Part shown: positions 25,990 through 35,769 of the stretch, in pieces
Layout of the letters: each line of letters opens with the position of its first letter
Numbering within the stretch: position 1 is the first letter of the stretch
Source: Fodinibacter luteus
Lineage (GTDB): Bacteria > Actinomycetota > Actinomycetes > Actinomycetales > Dermatophilaceae
DNA: 64,000 bases
Reading direction: 5' to 3'
NCBI RefSeq assembly: GCF_039541575.1
Contig: NZ_BAABGM010000004.1
Coordinates: forward strand, 1-64,000
Notes under the pieces: generated by a model
Database searches by the model: none
Told to the model about the DNA's origin: nothing
What the model saw: the letters and a program-made list of their open reading frames with translations, nothing else
Position numbers and translations under genes: made by a program

Positions 25990-27737
25990 CCGCCATCGCC
26001 GGGATGGGGCACTCCACCCCCGGGCTCGGCGCCAACCAACCCGGCCTGCGGCACGACCCGGAGTGGTTCCGCACCGCCGTGTTCTACGAGGTGCTCGTGC
26101 GGGCCTTCGGCGACAGCACCGGCTCGGGCGAGGGCGACTTCGCCGGCATCGTCAACCGCCTCGACTACCTCCAGTGGCTCGGCGTCGACTGCCTGTGGCT
26201 GCCGCCCTTCTACGCGAGCCCGCTGCGCGACGGCGGCTACGACATCTCCGACTACACCCAGGTGCTGCCCGAGTTCGGCACCCTGCCCGAGTTCCGCGAG
26301 CTCATCACCCAGGCGCACGCACGCGGCATCCGCATCATCACCGACTTCGTCATGAACCACACGAGCGACCAGCACCCGTGGTTCCAGGCCTCGCGCAGCG
26401 ACCCCGAGGGCCCGTTCGGCGACTTCTACGTGTGGTCCGACACCGACGACCGGTACACCGACGCCCGGATCATCTTCGTCGACACCGAGACCTCGAACTG
26501 GACCTTCGACCCGATCCGGCGGCAGTTCTTCTGGCACCGCTTCTTCAGCCACCAGCCCGACCTCAACTTCGAGAACCCGGCCGTCCACGAGGCGATGTTC
26601 GACGTCGTGCGCTTCTGGATGGACATGGGCATCGACGGCTTCCGCCTCGACGCCGTGCCCTACCTGTACGAGGAGGAGGGTCACAACGGCGAGAACCACC
26701 CGCGGACCCACGAGTTCCTCGCGTCCCTGCGGGCCATGGTCGACCGGGAGTACCCGGGTCGCATCCTGCTCGCCGAGGCCAACCAGCCCCCGCGGGACGT
26801 CGTCGACTACTTCGGCACCGAGGAGGCGCCGGAGTGCCAGATGTGCTTCCACTTCCCGGTCATGCCGATGCTCTACTACTCGCTGCGCGAGGAGCGGGCG
26901 GCCCCGATCGTCGACGTGCTCGCCGACACGCCGCCGATCCCCCCGGGCACGCAGTGGGGGACGTTCCTCCGCAACCACGACGAGCTGACCCTCGAGATGG
27001 TCACGCCCGAGCAGCGGGCCGCGATGTACGGCTGGTACGCGCCCGACCCCCGGATGCGGGCCAACGTCGGCATCCGCCGTCGCCTCGCCCCCCTCCTCGA
27101 CAACAGCCGCCCGGAGTTCGAGCTCATCCACGCCCTCCTGCTCTCCCTGCCCGGCTCGCCGTGCCTGTACTACGGCGACGAGATCGGGATGGGCGACAAC
27201 ATCTGGCTCCACGACCGGGATGCCGTCCGCACGCCGATGCAGTGGACCCCGGACCGCAACGCCGGGTTCTCGACCGCCGACCCGGGCAAGCTCTACCTGC
27301 CGGTCGTCCAGTCGCTCGTCTACCACCACAACCACGTCAACGTCGAGGCCCAGATGGCGAGCGGGTCCTCGCGCCTGCACTGGGTGCGCGGCATGCTCGC
27401 CGTGCGCCGCGAGCACCCCGTCTTCGGGGTCGGCGACTTCGAGGTGTGCGGGTCGACGAACGACCGGGTGCTGCCCTTCGTGCGGGTCGACCGGCGCGAC
27501 CGCGACACCGAGGACCGCTCGGCGCTGGCCGTGCTGTGCGTCAACAACCTCTCGTCGCGCCCCCAGGCGAGCACCGTCACGCTGCCCGAGGAGCTGTGGG
27601 ACTGGGAGAGCCGTGACCTGTTCGGGGGCAGCGGCTTCCCGGACATCGCCCCCGACGGCACGATCACGCTCACGCTGGGCTCGCGCGACTTCTACTGGCT
27701 CGCGCTCGCGCCCCGCCGAGGTGAGCCCCGTGGCTGA
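25986..27737 (+). CDS. treS: Trehalose synthase TreS (maltose/trehalose isomerase, GH13)
   Basis: Protein of 583 residues interconverting trehalose and maltose. GH13 residues are the nucleophile Asp-222 in DGFRLDAVPYLYEE, Glu-264 in LLAEANQPP and Asp-332 in RNHDELTLEM; GYDISDYTQVLPEFG and TPMQWTPDRNAGFS are TreS signatures. The GTG start overlaps the glgE stop, and its own end overlaps the maltokinase start by eight bases, so translation of the three is coupled. In the GlgE pathway TreS supplies maltose, which the next enzyme phosphorylates; mycobacterial TreS and maltokinase form a complex. This TreS and kinase are separate proteins, not the fused form. Confidence 0.97.
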   Translation: MTAIAGMGHSTPGLGANQPGLRHDPEWFRTAVFYEVLVRAFGDSTGSGEGDFAGIVNRLDYLQWLGVDCLWLPPFYASPLRDGGYDISDYTQVLPEFGTLPEFRELITQAHARGIRIITDFVMNHTSDQHPWFQASRSDPEGPFGDFYVWSDTDDRYTDARIIFVDTETSNWTFDPIRRQFFWHRFFSHQPDLNFENPAVHEAMFDVVRFWMDMGIDGFRLDAVPYLYEEEGHNGENHPRTHEFLASLRAMVDREYPGRILLAEANQPPRDVVDYFGTEEAPECQMCFHFPVMPMLYYSLREERAAPIVDVLADTPPIPPGTQWGTFLRNHDELTLEMVTPEQRAAMYGWYAPDPRMRANVGIRRRLAPLLDNSRPEFELIHALLLSLPGSPCLYYGDEIGMGDNIWLHDRDAVRTPMQWTPDRNAGFSTADPGKLYLPVVQSLVYHHNHVNVEAQMASGSSRLHWVRGMLAVRREHPVFGVGDFEVCGSTNDRVLPFVRVDRRDRDTEDRSALAVLCVNNLSSRPQASTVTLPEELWDWESRDLFGGSGFPDIAPDGTITLTLGSRDFYWLALAPRRGEPRG

Positions 27738-29187
27738 GGTCATCGGCACCGCCACGCTGCGCCCGGGCAAGCTCGAGCTCGTCTCCTCGTGGATGGGCTC
27801 GCAGCGCTGGTACGCCGCCAATGGACGCCAGCCCCGGCTGCGCCTCCTCGCGGCGTGGCGCCTCGACGACCCCCAGGGCGAGGTGGGCGTCGAGACGCTC
27901 GTCGTCGCGGACGAGGCCGGCGCCGACCCGGTCGTCTACCAGGTGCCCCTGACCTACCGGGGCGAGCCGCTCGGCAGTGCCGACCACGCCCTCGTCGGCA
28001 CGATGGAGCACTCCGCGCTCGGCCACCGCTGGGTCTACGACGCGCCCCACGACCCGGTCTACGCCGCGCAGCTCCTCGAGCTCGTCCAGGGCCGGGTGCG
28101 GGCGCAGTCGTCGTCCTCCTCGGACACCCCCGAGGAGTCGGTCGCCGGGGTGCCGCAGCAGAGCTGGGGCCGCGAGGTCCGGGTGCGCACCGCGCGGGTG
28201 CTCTCCGGTGAGCAGTCGAACACCTCGGTCATCCTCGACTGCGACCTCCCGGACGGCCACCACGTCCCCCTCATCGTCAAGGTCTTCCGGATGCTCTCAC
28301 CGGGGGCCAACCCCGACGTCGTCCTCCAGGGCGCGCTCGTCGACGCGGGGTCGAGCCGCGTCCCGGCCGTCGTCGGCGCGGTGACCGGGCACTGGCCGCA
28401 CCCGGGAGCGGACGGCGACCACCCGGCATCCGGGCACCTGGCCCTCGCCCAGGAGTTCCTGCCGGGCGTCGAGGACGCCTGGCGGGTCGCGCTGCGCGCC
28501 GCGGAGGCGGGCACCGACTTCGTGGCACCGGCCCGGGCGCTCGGCGACGCCACCGCCGAGGTGCACCGCACGCTCGCCGAGGTGCTCGGCACCGAGCCGA
28601 CGAGCCCGCAGCAGGCCGGCGCGATCGTCGCCGGGATGCGCGACCGGTTCGACGCCGCCGTCGCCGAGGCGCCCGAGCTCGAGGAGGTCCGCGGGTCGGT
28701 CGACGCCGTGCTGCGCGTGGCCGCCGCGGCGCCGTGGCCGCCCCTGCAGCGCATCCACGGCGACTACCACCTCGGCCAGGTGCTGCACTCCCCCGACCGG
28801 GGGTGGGTGCTCCTCGACTTCGAGGGTGAGCCGCTGCGCCCCCTCGCGGAGCGCTCGCTGCCCGACCAGTGCCTGCGTGACGTCGCGGGGATGCTGCGCA
28901 GCTTCGACTACGTCGGGGGCACCCTCGAGCAGGTGCACGGGCGGTCGGCCCGCTCGTGGGTACGCGCGGCCCAGGACGCGTTCCTCGACGGCTACGCCGC
29001 CCGCGCCGGCGAGGACCCGCGCGCGCGCACGGCGCTGCTCGCCGCCTTCGAGCTCGACAAGGCCGTGTACGAGGTCGTCTACGAGGCCCGCAACCGGCCG
29101 GGGTGGCTCCCCATCCCGCTCGGTGCCGTGCGCCGGCTCACCACCCACTTCGCGCAGGACCCGACCACGCAAGGAGACCCGTCGTGA
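27730..29187 (+). CDS. mak: Maltokinase (Pep2/Mak)
   Basis: Protein of 485 residues that makes maltose-1-phosphate from maltose and ATP. An N-terminal cap domain starting ATLRPGKLELVSSWMGSQRW is followed by an aminoglycoside-kinase-like fold with the catalytic loop IHGDYHLGQVLHS and the metal-binding LLDFEGEPLRPLAERSL. GTG at 27730 is preferred because GAGGTGA lies five bases upstream, itself inside the treS coding end; GTG at 27721 is an alternative. A serine-rich patch (AQSSSSSDTPEES) forms an acidic linker around residue 120. Its stop overlaps the glgB start, and the product feeds GlgE. Confidence 0.93.
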   Translation: MAEVIGTATLRPGKLELVSSWMGSQRWYAANGRQPRLRLLAAWRLDDPQGEVGVETLVVADEAGADPVVYQVPLTYRGEPLGSADHALVGTMEHSALGHRWVYDAPHDPVYAAQLLELVQGRVRAQSSSSSDTPEESVAGVPQQSWGREVRVRTARVLSGEQSNTSVILDCDLPDGHHVPLIVKVFRMLSPGANPDVVLQGALVDAGSSRVPAVVGAVTGHWPHPGADGDHPASGHLALAQEFLPGVEDAWRVALRAAEAGTDFVAPARALGDATAEVHRTLAEVLGTEPTSPQQAGAIVAGMRDRFDAAVAEAPELEEVRGSVDAVLRVAAAAPWPPLQRIHGDYHLGQVLHSPDRGWVLLDFEGEPLRPLAERSLPDQCLRDVAGMLRSFDYVGGTLEQVHGRSARSWVRAAQDAFLDGYAARAGEDPRARTALLAAFELDKAVYEVVYEARNRPGWLPIPLGAVRRLTTHFAQDPTTQGDPS

Positions 29188-31382
29188 CCCCCACCCCCAG
29201 CCCCGAGGTCGGCGGCGCGATCACCGCGCTCGTCCAAGGACGCCACCAGCAGCCGCACGACCTGCTCGGCCAGCACCTCGAGCCCGGGGGGCTGCGCATC
29301 CGCGTGCTCAAGCCGCTCGCCCGCTCCGTGCGCGTGCGCTTCGAGGACGGCGCGGAGCTCGAGCTCGCCCACGAGGCCGAGGGGGTGTGGACCGCGGTGC
29401 GCACCGACGCGACCCGCACGATGGACTACCGGCTGCTCGTCGCGTGGGCCGACGGCATCGAGCACCTCCAGGACGACCCGTACCGCTTCGCGCCGACCCT
29501 CGGCCAGGTCGACCTGCACCTCGTCAACGAGGGCCGGCACGAGCAGCTGTGGACCGTCCTCGGGGCCCGGGTGCGCGAGTACGACGGGCCGATGGGGTCG
29601 GTCCAGGGGGTCTCGTTCGCCGTGTGGGCGCCGCGGGCCAAGGCCGTGCGCGTCATCGGCGACTTCAACGACTGGGACGGGCGGGTGCACCCGATGCGCC
29701 TCCTCGGCGCCTCGGGGGTCTGGGAGCTGTTCGTGCCGGCCGTCGGGGTCGGCCACGTCTACAAGTTCGAGATCCGCGGGGCCGACGACGTCGTGCGCAC
29801 GAAGGCCGACCCGATGGCGCGGCGCACGGAGACCCCGCCGAACACCGGCTCGGTCGTCGACGAGTCCACCCATGCGTGGCAGGACGCCGCCTGGATGGAG
29901 CAGCGCGCGCTCGGCACCGCGCACGACGGGCCGATGAGCGTCTACGAGGTGCACCTCGGGTCGTGGCGCCAGGGGCTGGGCTACCGCGAGCTCGCCGAGC
30001 ACCTCGTCAACTACGTCAGCGACCTCGGCTTCACCCACGTCGAGCTGCTGCCCGTCATGGAGCACCCCTACGGCCCGTCGTGGGGCTACCAGGTGACCGG
30101 CTACTACGCCCCCACCGCGCGCTTCGGCACCCCGGACGACTTCAAGTACCTCGTCGACGCCCTCCACCGGGCCGGCATCGGGGTCATCCTCGACTGGGTC
30201 CCCGGGCACTTCCCCCGCGACGCGTTCGCGCTCGCCCGCTTCGACGGCCTCGCCCTCTACGAGCACCCCGACCCGCGGCGCGGCGACCAGCCCGACTGGG
30301 GCACGCACGTGTTCGACTTCGGCCGGCTCGAGGTGCGCAACTTCCTCGTCGCCAACGCCCTGTACTGGCTCGAGGAGTTCCACGTCGACGGCCTGCGGGT
30401 CGACGCCGTCGCCTCGATGCTCTACCTCGACTACTCGCGCAAGGACGGCGAGTGGATCCCGAACGTCCACGGCGGCCGCGAGAACCTCGAGGCGATCGGC
30501 CTGCTCCAGGAGGCCAACGCGACGGCCTACAAGCGCGTGCCAGGCATCGTGACGATCGCCGAGGAGTCGACGTCGTGGCCCGGCGTCACGAAGCCGACGT
30601 CCTTCGGCGGCCTGGGCTTCGGGCTCAAGTGGAACATGGGCTGGATGAACGACACCCTGCGCTACGTGCACGAGGAGCCGATCCACCGGCAGTACCACCA
30701 CAACCTGCTGACCTTCTCGCTCATGTACGCCTTCAGCGAGAACTACCTCCTGCCGATCAGCCACGACGAGGTCGTCCACGGCAAGGGGTCGCTGCTCAAC
30801 AAGATGCCCGGCACCCGCGACGAGCAGCTCGCGACGGTGCGGGCCTTCCTCGCGTACATGTGGTCCCACCCCGGCAAGCAGCTGCTCTTCATGGGGTGCG
30901 AGTTCGCGCAGCCGGGCGAGTGGGCCGACGGACGCTCGCTCGACTGGTGGCTGCTCGACCACGCGGCCCACTACCGGGTGCACAACCTCGTCAAGGAGCT
31001 CAACTCCCTCTACCGCGCGCACCCCGCGCTCTGGGCGCTCGACTCGCAGCCGGCCGGGTTCCGGTGGCTCGACGCCGACGACAACACCGGCAACGTGCTG
31101 TCGTACCTGCGCTTCGCCCGCGCCGACCAGCAGGGCGACGTCGTGGCGACGGCGGTCAACTACAGCGGGGACGACAAGGCGTGGGTGCGCATCGGCGTGC
31201 CCCGCGGCGGGCGCTGGGAGGTCGTCCTCGACACGAGCGGCTTCGACGAGGCGAGCAGCCCGAGCACGGCCGGTGTCGTCCACGAGGCGGAGCCGACGCC
31301 GTGGCACGACCAGCCCTTCTCTGTCACGGTGCGCCTCGCGCGGCTCGCGACCGTCTACCTCGCGCCCGTCGCCGAGGGCTGA
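29184..31382 (+). CDS. glgB: 1,4-alpha-glucan branching enzyme GlgB (GH13_9)
   Basis: Protein of 732 residues introducing alpha-1,6 branches into the GlgE-made glucan. It has a long N-terminal region with a CBM48 domain (GVSFAVWAPRAKAVRVIGDF) and the GH13 barrel: nucleophile Asp-407 in DGLRVDAVASMLY, Glu-460 in VTIAEESTSWP and Asp-528 in ISHDEVVHGKGS. GFGLKWNMGWMNDTLRY is diagnostic for GlgB. GTG at 29184 has AAGGAG seven bases upstream and overlaps the mak stop. Last gene of the operon, followed by a strong hairpin. Confidence 0.97.
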   Translation: MTPTPSPEVGGAITALVQGRHQQPHDLLGQHLEPGGLRIRVLKPLARSVRVRFEDGAELELAHEAEGVWTAVRTDATRTMDYRLLVAWADGIEHLQDDPYRFAPTLGQVDLHLVNEGRHEQLWTVLGARVREYDGPMGSVQGVSFAVWAPRAKAVRVIGDFNDWDGRVHPMRLLGASGVWELFVPAVGVGHVYKFEIRGADDVVRTKADPMARRTETPPNTGSVVDESTHAWQDAAWMEQRALGTAHDGPMSVYEVHLGSWRQGLGYRELAEHLVNYVSDLGFTHVELLPVMEHPYGPSWGYQVTGYYAPTARFGTPDDFKYLVDALHRAGIGVILDWVPGHFPRDAFALARFDGLALYEHPDPRRGDQPDWGTHVFDFGRLEVRNFLVANALYWLEEFHVDGLRVDAVASMLYLDYSRKDGEWIPNVHGGRENLEAIGLLQEANATAYKRVPGIVTIAEESTSWPGVTKPTSFGGLGFGLKWNMGWMNDTLRYVHEEPIHRQYHHNLLTFSLMYAFSENYLLPISHDEVVHGKGSLLNKMPGTRDEQLATVRAFLAYMWSHPGKQLLFMGCEFAQPGEWADGRSLDWWLLDHAAHYRVHNLVKELNSLYRAHPALWALDSQPAGFRWLDADDNTGNVLSYLRFARADQQGDVVATAVNYSGDDKAWVRIGVPRGGRWEVVLDTSGFDEASSPSTAGVVHEAEPTPWHDQPFSVTVRLARLATVYLAPVAEG

Positions 31383-31392
31383 GGCACGAGGA

Positions 31393-31424
31393 GGGCCCGG
31401 CGGGAGAGGAGTCCCGCCGGGCCC
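31393..31424. terminator. Strong hairpin terminator between glgB and the DsrE-like gene
   Basis: A perfect 13-bp stem (GGGCCCGGCGGGA paired with TCCCGCCGGGCCC) encloses a six-base GAGGAG loop, with outer GCAC/GTGC arms that could extend it. It lies 10 bases after the glgB stop and 36 bases past the 3' end of the convergent DsrE-like gene, so it can serve both. There is no T-run. Confidence 0.85.
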
Positions 31425-31460
31425 GTGCCCGTGCCGTCCGGCCCGACCCAGGGCAGTGGG

Positions 31461-32000
31461 TCAGATGAACAGCAGCTGGGCACCCTCGGTGAGCTCGATG
31501 AAGTCGCTCGCCGAGATGATCGCCTCGACCCCGTCGTAGAGGTCGTCCTCGGTCAGGTGGTTCATGTCCGCGGACATGCGGCACGCCCACATGTGAACGC
31601 CGGAGCCGGTGAGCATCTCGAGGAACTCGGGGACCTCGGGGACGTCGAGCTCCGCGATCTGCTTCTTCATCATCTTCGTCGCGGCCTTCGTCGCCCCGGG
31701 AAGGGCGCCGAGCATGTGGTGCACGCCCATTCCGCTGTGGCCCGGAGGGTGCATCGCGGTGTTGCCGACGAAGGAGAACTGCAGGTCGCCCATCGTCTGC
31801 TTGGTGATGATGTCGAAGCCCCAGAAGGTGAAGAACATGTGCGTCTCGACACCTTCGCCGACGGCGGCGTTCGCGAGGATGAGGCCCGGGTAGGCCATGT
31901 CGAGGTTGCCCTTGGAGCAGATGATGGCGAGCTTGCGACCCTCGCTGCCGGGGGTGTCGAACGAGGGGACGATGGCCGGTGCGGCCTCGGTGGTGGTCAT
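31461..32000 (-). CDS. DsrE/DsrF-like sulfur-relay family protein (DsrE2 type)
   Basis: Protein of 179 residues. Family features are KLAIICSKGNLDMAYPGLIL, with Cys in the position used to carry a persulfide, and ETHMFFTFWGFDIITKQ. A Met/His-rich middle (MHPPGHSGMGVHHML) and VHMWACRMSADMN follow; DsrE2 proteins can be membrane-associated sulfurtransferases. It probably accepts sulfane sulfur from a thiol or from the DsrC-like protein encoded just upstream. ATG at 32000 has AAGGAG upstream. Last gene of a three-gene unit with the DsrC-like and SQR-like genes, ending at the shared hairpin. Confidence 0.88.
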   Translation of the reverse strand: MTTTEAAPAIVPSFDTPGSEGRKLAIICSKGNLDMAYPGLILANAAVGEGVETHMFFTFWGFDIITKQTMGDLQFSFVGNTAMHPPGHSGMGVHHMLGALPGATKAATKMMKKQIAELDVPEVPEFLEMLTGSGVHMWACRMSADMNHLTEDDLYDGVEAIISASDFIELTEGAQLLFI

Positions 32001-32058
32001 GGGTGCGCTCCTTCGCGCTGGACGTGGACCGGTGGGGGTGGGATGCCGGCGCGCGGCG

Positions 32059-32373
32059 TCAGACGCAGCCCTTGGGCTTGGGCAGGCCGGAGACGTAGGC
32101 CATCTTCTTCGCCGGCTTGCCCGGGAAGAGGCCGAAGAGCGCCTTGACGGGCGTCCCCGTCTGCGTCGAGACCCGGCGCAGCGTGGCGGTCTCGCCCTGG
32201 GCGGCGTAGTCGTCGCGCAGGAAGCGGATGAGGGTCCAGTGCGCGTCGGTGAGCTCGAGGCCGATGAGCGCGGCGAGCTCGGGCGCGAGCTCCTCGCTCC
32301 ACTGCGCGGGGTCGGTGAGGAACCCCTCCTCGTTGACGTCGACGGCGTGCCCGGCGATCGTGGTGGTGGTCAT
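32059..32373 (-). CDS. DsrC/TusE family sulfur-carrier protein
   Basis: Protein of 104 residues ending GLPKPKGCV, the conserved flexible arm whose penultimate cysteine (residue 103) carries persulfide. The second arm cysteine of dissimilatory DsrC, about ten residues upstream, is absent: the segment reads AKKMAYVSG. It is thus a single-cysteine, TusE-like carrier. The N-terminus (MTTTTIAGHAVDVNEEGFL, DPAQWSEELA) and HWTLIRFLRDDYAA are typical. ATG at 32373 has GAGGAG upstream. It lies between the SQR-like and DsrE-like genes, so sulfane-sulfur transfer after sulfide oxidation is more likely than tRNA thiolation (inference). Confidence 0.92.
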   Translation of the reverse strand: MTTTTIAGHAVDVNEEGFLTDPAQWSEELAPELAALIGLELTDAHWTLIRFLRDDYAAQGETATLRRVSTQTGTPVKALFGLFPGKPAKKMAYVSGLPKPKGCV

Positions 32374-32419
32374 GTGCGTGTGTCTCCTCTGGGTGTCAGG
32401 CGGGGTTCGTGTCGGCGTC

Positions 32420-33664
32420 TCAGGCGGGGTTCTTGCCGGCCATCGACATCTCGGCCTTCAGGCCGAGGGGACGGCCCGGGAGCAGGGCGTTCCAGTAGAC
32501 GTGGCGGAACGCGAGCTTGCCGAGGTGGTTGGCGCGGGACTCACCGAGCAGCGTCATGGGGCCGACCTTGGGGAAGGGGAAGTGACCGGTCAGGGGCTCG
32601 GTGTCGTAGTTGAAGTCGAGGAGGAGGGCCTTGCCGTGCCCGGACTCCACGAAGCAGTTGGCGTGCCCGTCGAAGGAGCGGGTCATCGGCCGGCCGTGCA
32701 CGTGGTCGAGGAAGTTCTCGACGAAGACCTCGACCGAGAAGTGGGCGACCGAGCCGGCCTTGGAGGTCGGCAGGTTGCCGGCGTCGCCGAGGGCCCAGAT
32801 GTCCGGGTGGGCGGTGGACTGCATCGTGTGCTTGTCGACGGGGACGTAGTTGAGCTCGTCGCCCAGGCCCGAGCGGGCCACGAAGTCGGCGCCCATGTTG
32901 AGCGGGATCGTCACGAGCTGGTCGTAGGCCACCTCGCGCTCGTCGTAGGACACGAGCACCTTGCGCTCCTGGTCGATGCGCTCGACCATGAAGTCCGGCT
33001 CGACGACGACTCCCTTGTCCTCGAGGATGTTCCCGAGCGCCCTGCTCGCGACGGGCTTGGTGAAGGCGCCGTCGAGCGGGGTCACGAACACGAGCTCGGT
33101 GCGCTCGCGCAGGCCGCGCCTCGTGAGCCAGTCGTCGGCGAGGAAGGTGAACTCGAGCGGGGCGACGGGGCACTTGATCGGCAGCTCGGTGATGTGGACG
33201 ACGAGCCGGCCGCCGGTGAACGTCGCGAGCTGGTCGCGCAGGGCCACCGCGCCGTCGTACGTGTAGAACTCGCCGACCTCCTTGTGCCACTGCGGGCCGA
33301 GGGTCCCCTCGGTCTGGTCCGGGCGGGGAGTCGTGCCCGTCGCGATGACGAGCTGGTCGTAGGCGAGCACCCGGCCGTCGCCCAGGTGCACCGCGCGGGC
33401 GGCGGGGTCGACCCGGTCGACCTCCCCCATGACGAGGTCGATGCCGGCCGAGATGAGCGGCCGCTTGCGGCGGCGGATCTGCTCGGGCGTGTTGATCCCG
33501 AAGGGGATGAACAGGTAGCCGGGCTGGTAGTCGTGGATGTCGTCGCGGTCGACGACGGTGATCGTCCAGTCCGTGGCGGGCAGCTCACGGCGGAGCTTGT
33601 TGACGACCATCGTGCCGGCCGTTCCCGCGCCCAGGACCACGAGGTGCTTGGTGGGGGTGGTCAT
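32420..33664 (-). CDS. Sulfide:quinone-oxidoreductase-like FAD flavoprotein
   Basis: Protein of 414 residues with an FAD loop at the start (HLVVLGAGTAGTMVVNKLRR), the second nucleotide region YDQLVIATGTTPRPDQ, and the C-terminal FAD motif PDIWALGDAGNLPTSKAGS. Two cysteines are placed as in SQR-like enzymes: LPIKCPVAPLEF and HANCFVESGHGKALLL. I do not see the third cysteine of classical SQR near the N-terminus. It probably oxidises sulfide or a persulfide, passing electrons to quinone. The ATG at 33664 follows a TATCAT -10 by seven bases, and a palindrome overlaps that promoter. It heads the unit with the DsrC-like and DsrE-like genes. Confidence 0.88.
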   Translation of the reverse strand: MTTPTKHLVVLGAGTAGTMVVNKLRRELPATDWTITVVDRDDIHDYQPGYLFIPFGINTPEQIRRRKRPLISAGIDLVMGEVDRVDPAARAVHLGDGRVLAYDQLVIATGTTPRPDQTEGTLGPQWHKEVGEFYTYDGAVALRDQLATFTGGRLVVHITELPIKCPVAPLEFTFLADDWLTRRGLRERTELVFVTPLDGAFTKPVASRALGNILEDKGVVVEPDFMVERIDQERKVLVSYDEREVAYDQLVTIPLNMGADFVARSGLGDELNYVPVDKHTMQSTAHPDIWALGDAGNLPTSKAGSVAHFSVEVFVENFLDHVHGRPMTRSFDGHANCFVESGHGKALLLDFNYDTEPLTGHFPFPKVGPMTLLGESRANHLGKLAFRHVYWNALLPGRPLGLKAEMSMAGKNPA

Positions 33665-33671
33665 GAATCCG

Positions 33672-33691
33672 ATGATACCCCCGTGGGTATC
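33672..33691 (-). promoter_or_regulatory. Leaderless promoter with overlapping CsoR/CstR-like palindrome
   Basis: GATACCC (33674-33680) and GGGTATC (33685-33691) form perfect 7-bp arms around a 4-bp centre. The left arm overlaps the minus-strand -10 TATCAT (33677-33672), seven bases from the start codon of the SQR-like gene. The shape (TACCC...GGGTA) matches sites bound by CsoR-family regulators, which include persulfide sensors; no such gene is present in the window. Confidence 0.6.
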
Positions 33692-33693
33692 GA

Positions 33694-33712
33694 CTCCTAC
33701 AGCGCGTAGGAG
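33694..33712. repeat. Small perfect inverted repeat next to the sulfur operator
   Basis: CTCCTAC and GTAGGAG flank a five-base centre, two bases away from the first palindrome and covering the -35 region of the SQR-like promoter. It may be a second regulator site or an upstream hairpin. Confidence 0.5.
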
Positions 33713-33847
33713 ACCTTGGGCCTGTGATCTCGCCGACACCCGACGGTCGTCGCCGTCGCCGTGGCCGCGAGGCAGACCGAGAACCCGCCCTCCGACGAGC
33801 ACCCGCTCCACCTGTCGCCGGTGGGACCCCTCTGCAAGGATCGGGCC

Positions 33848-35512
<1,665 letters not shown>

Positions 35513-35578
35513 AAGCTCGGGGCGCGGGACCGGGTTGCCCACGCGTGCGATCATGGGTGCGTCAGGGTGTCTTCACGA

Positions 35579-35743
35579 GGCTCGACACTGCTGACCCCCA
35601 GCGCAGCACTGTCGAGCCCGCGCCCCACCCCTCACCCCACCCATCGACACTGCTGACCCCCAGCGCAGCACTGTCGAGCCTGCGCCCGAGCCCTCACCCG
35701 ACCCATCGACACTGCTGATCCCCAGCGCAGCACTGTCGAGCCT
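35579..35743. repeat. Three 62-bp tandem units each carrying a 34-bp imperfect palindrome
   Basis: Palindromes occupy 35582-35615, 35644-35677 and 35706-35739, exactly 62 bp apart. Each starts TCGACACTGCTG, has a CCCCAGCG centre and ends CAGCACTGTCGA; the arms pair over 12 bp with one mismatch, and in copy 1 pairing extends to GGC/GCC. The 28-bp linkers are also similar (GCGCCC..., CCCTCACC..., CCCA). Related copies occur at 53947 and 54084. The array lies in the 257-bp gap between convergent pgm and the HTH gene, where it could terminate transcription from both sides. Confidence 0.88.
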
Positions 35744-35769
35744 CCTGGCCGACCCCTTGCTGCGGGCTG

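Noticed and set aside
35579..35743. Possible CRISPR array
   Set aside because: Only three units, the repeats are palindromic over 34 bp, and the 28-bp spacers resemble one another instead of being unique; no cas genes.
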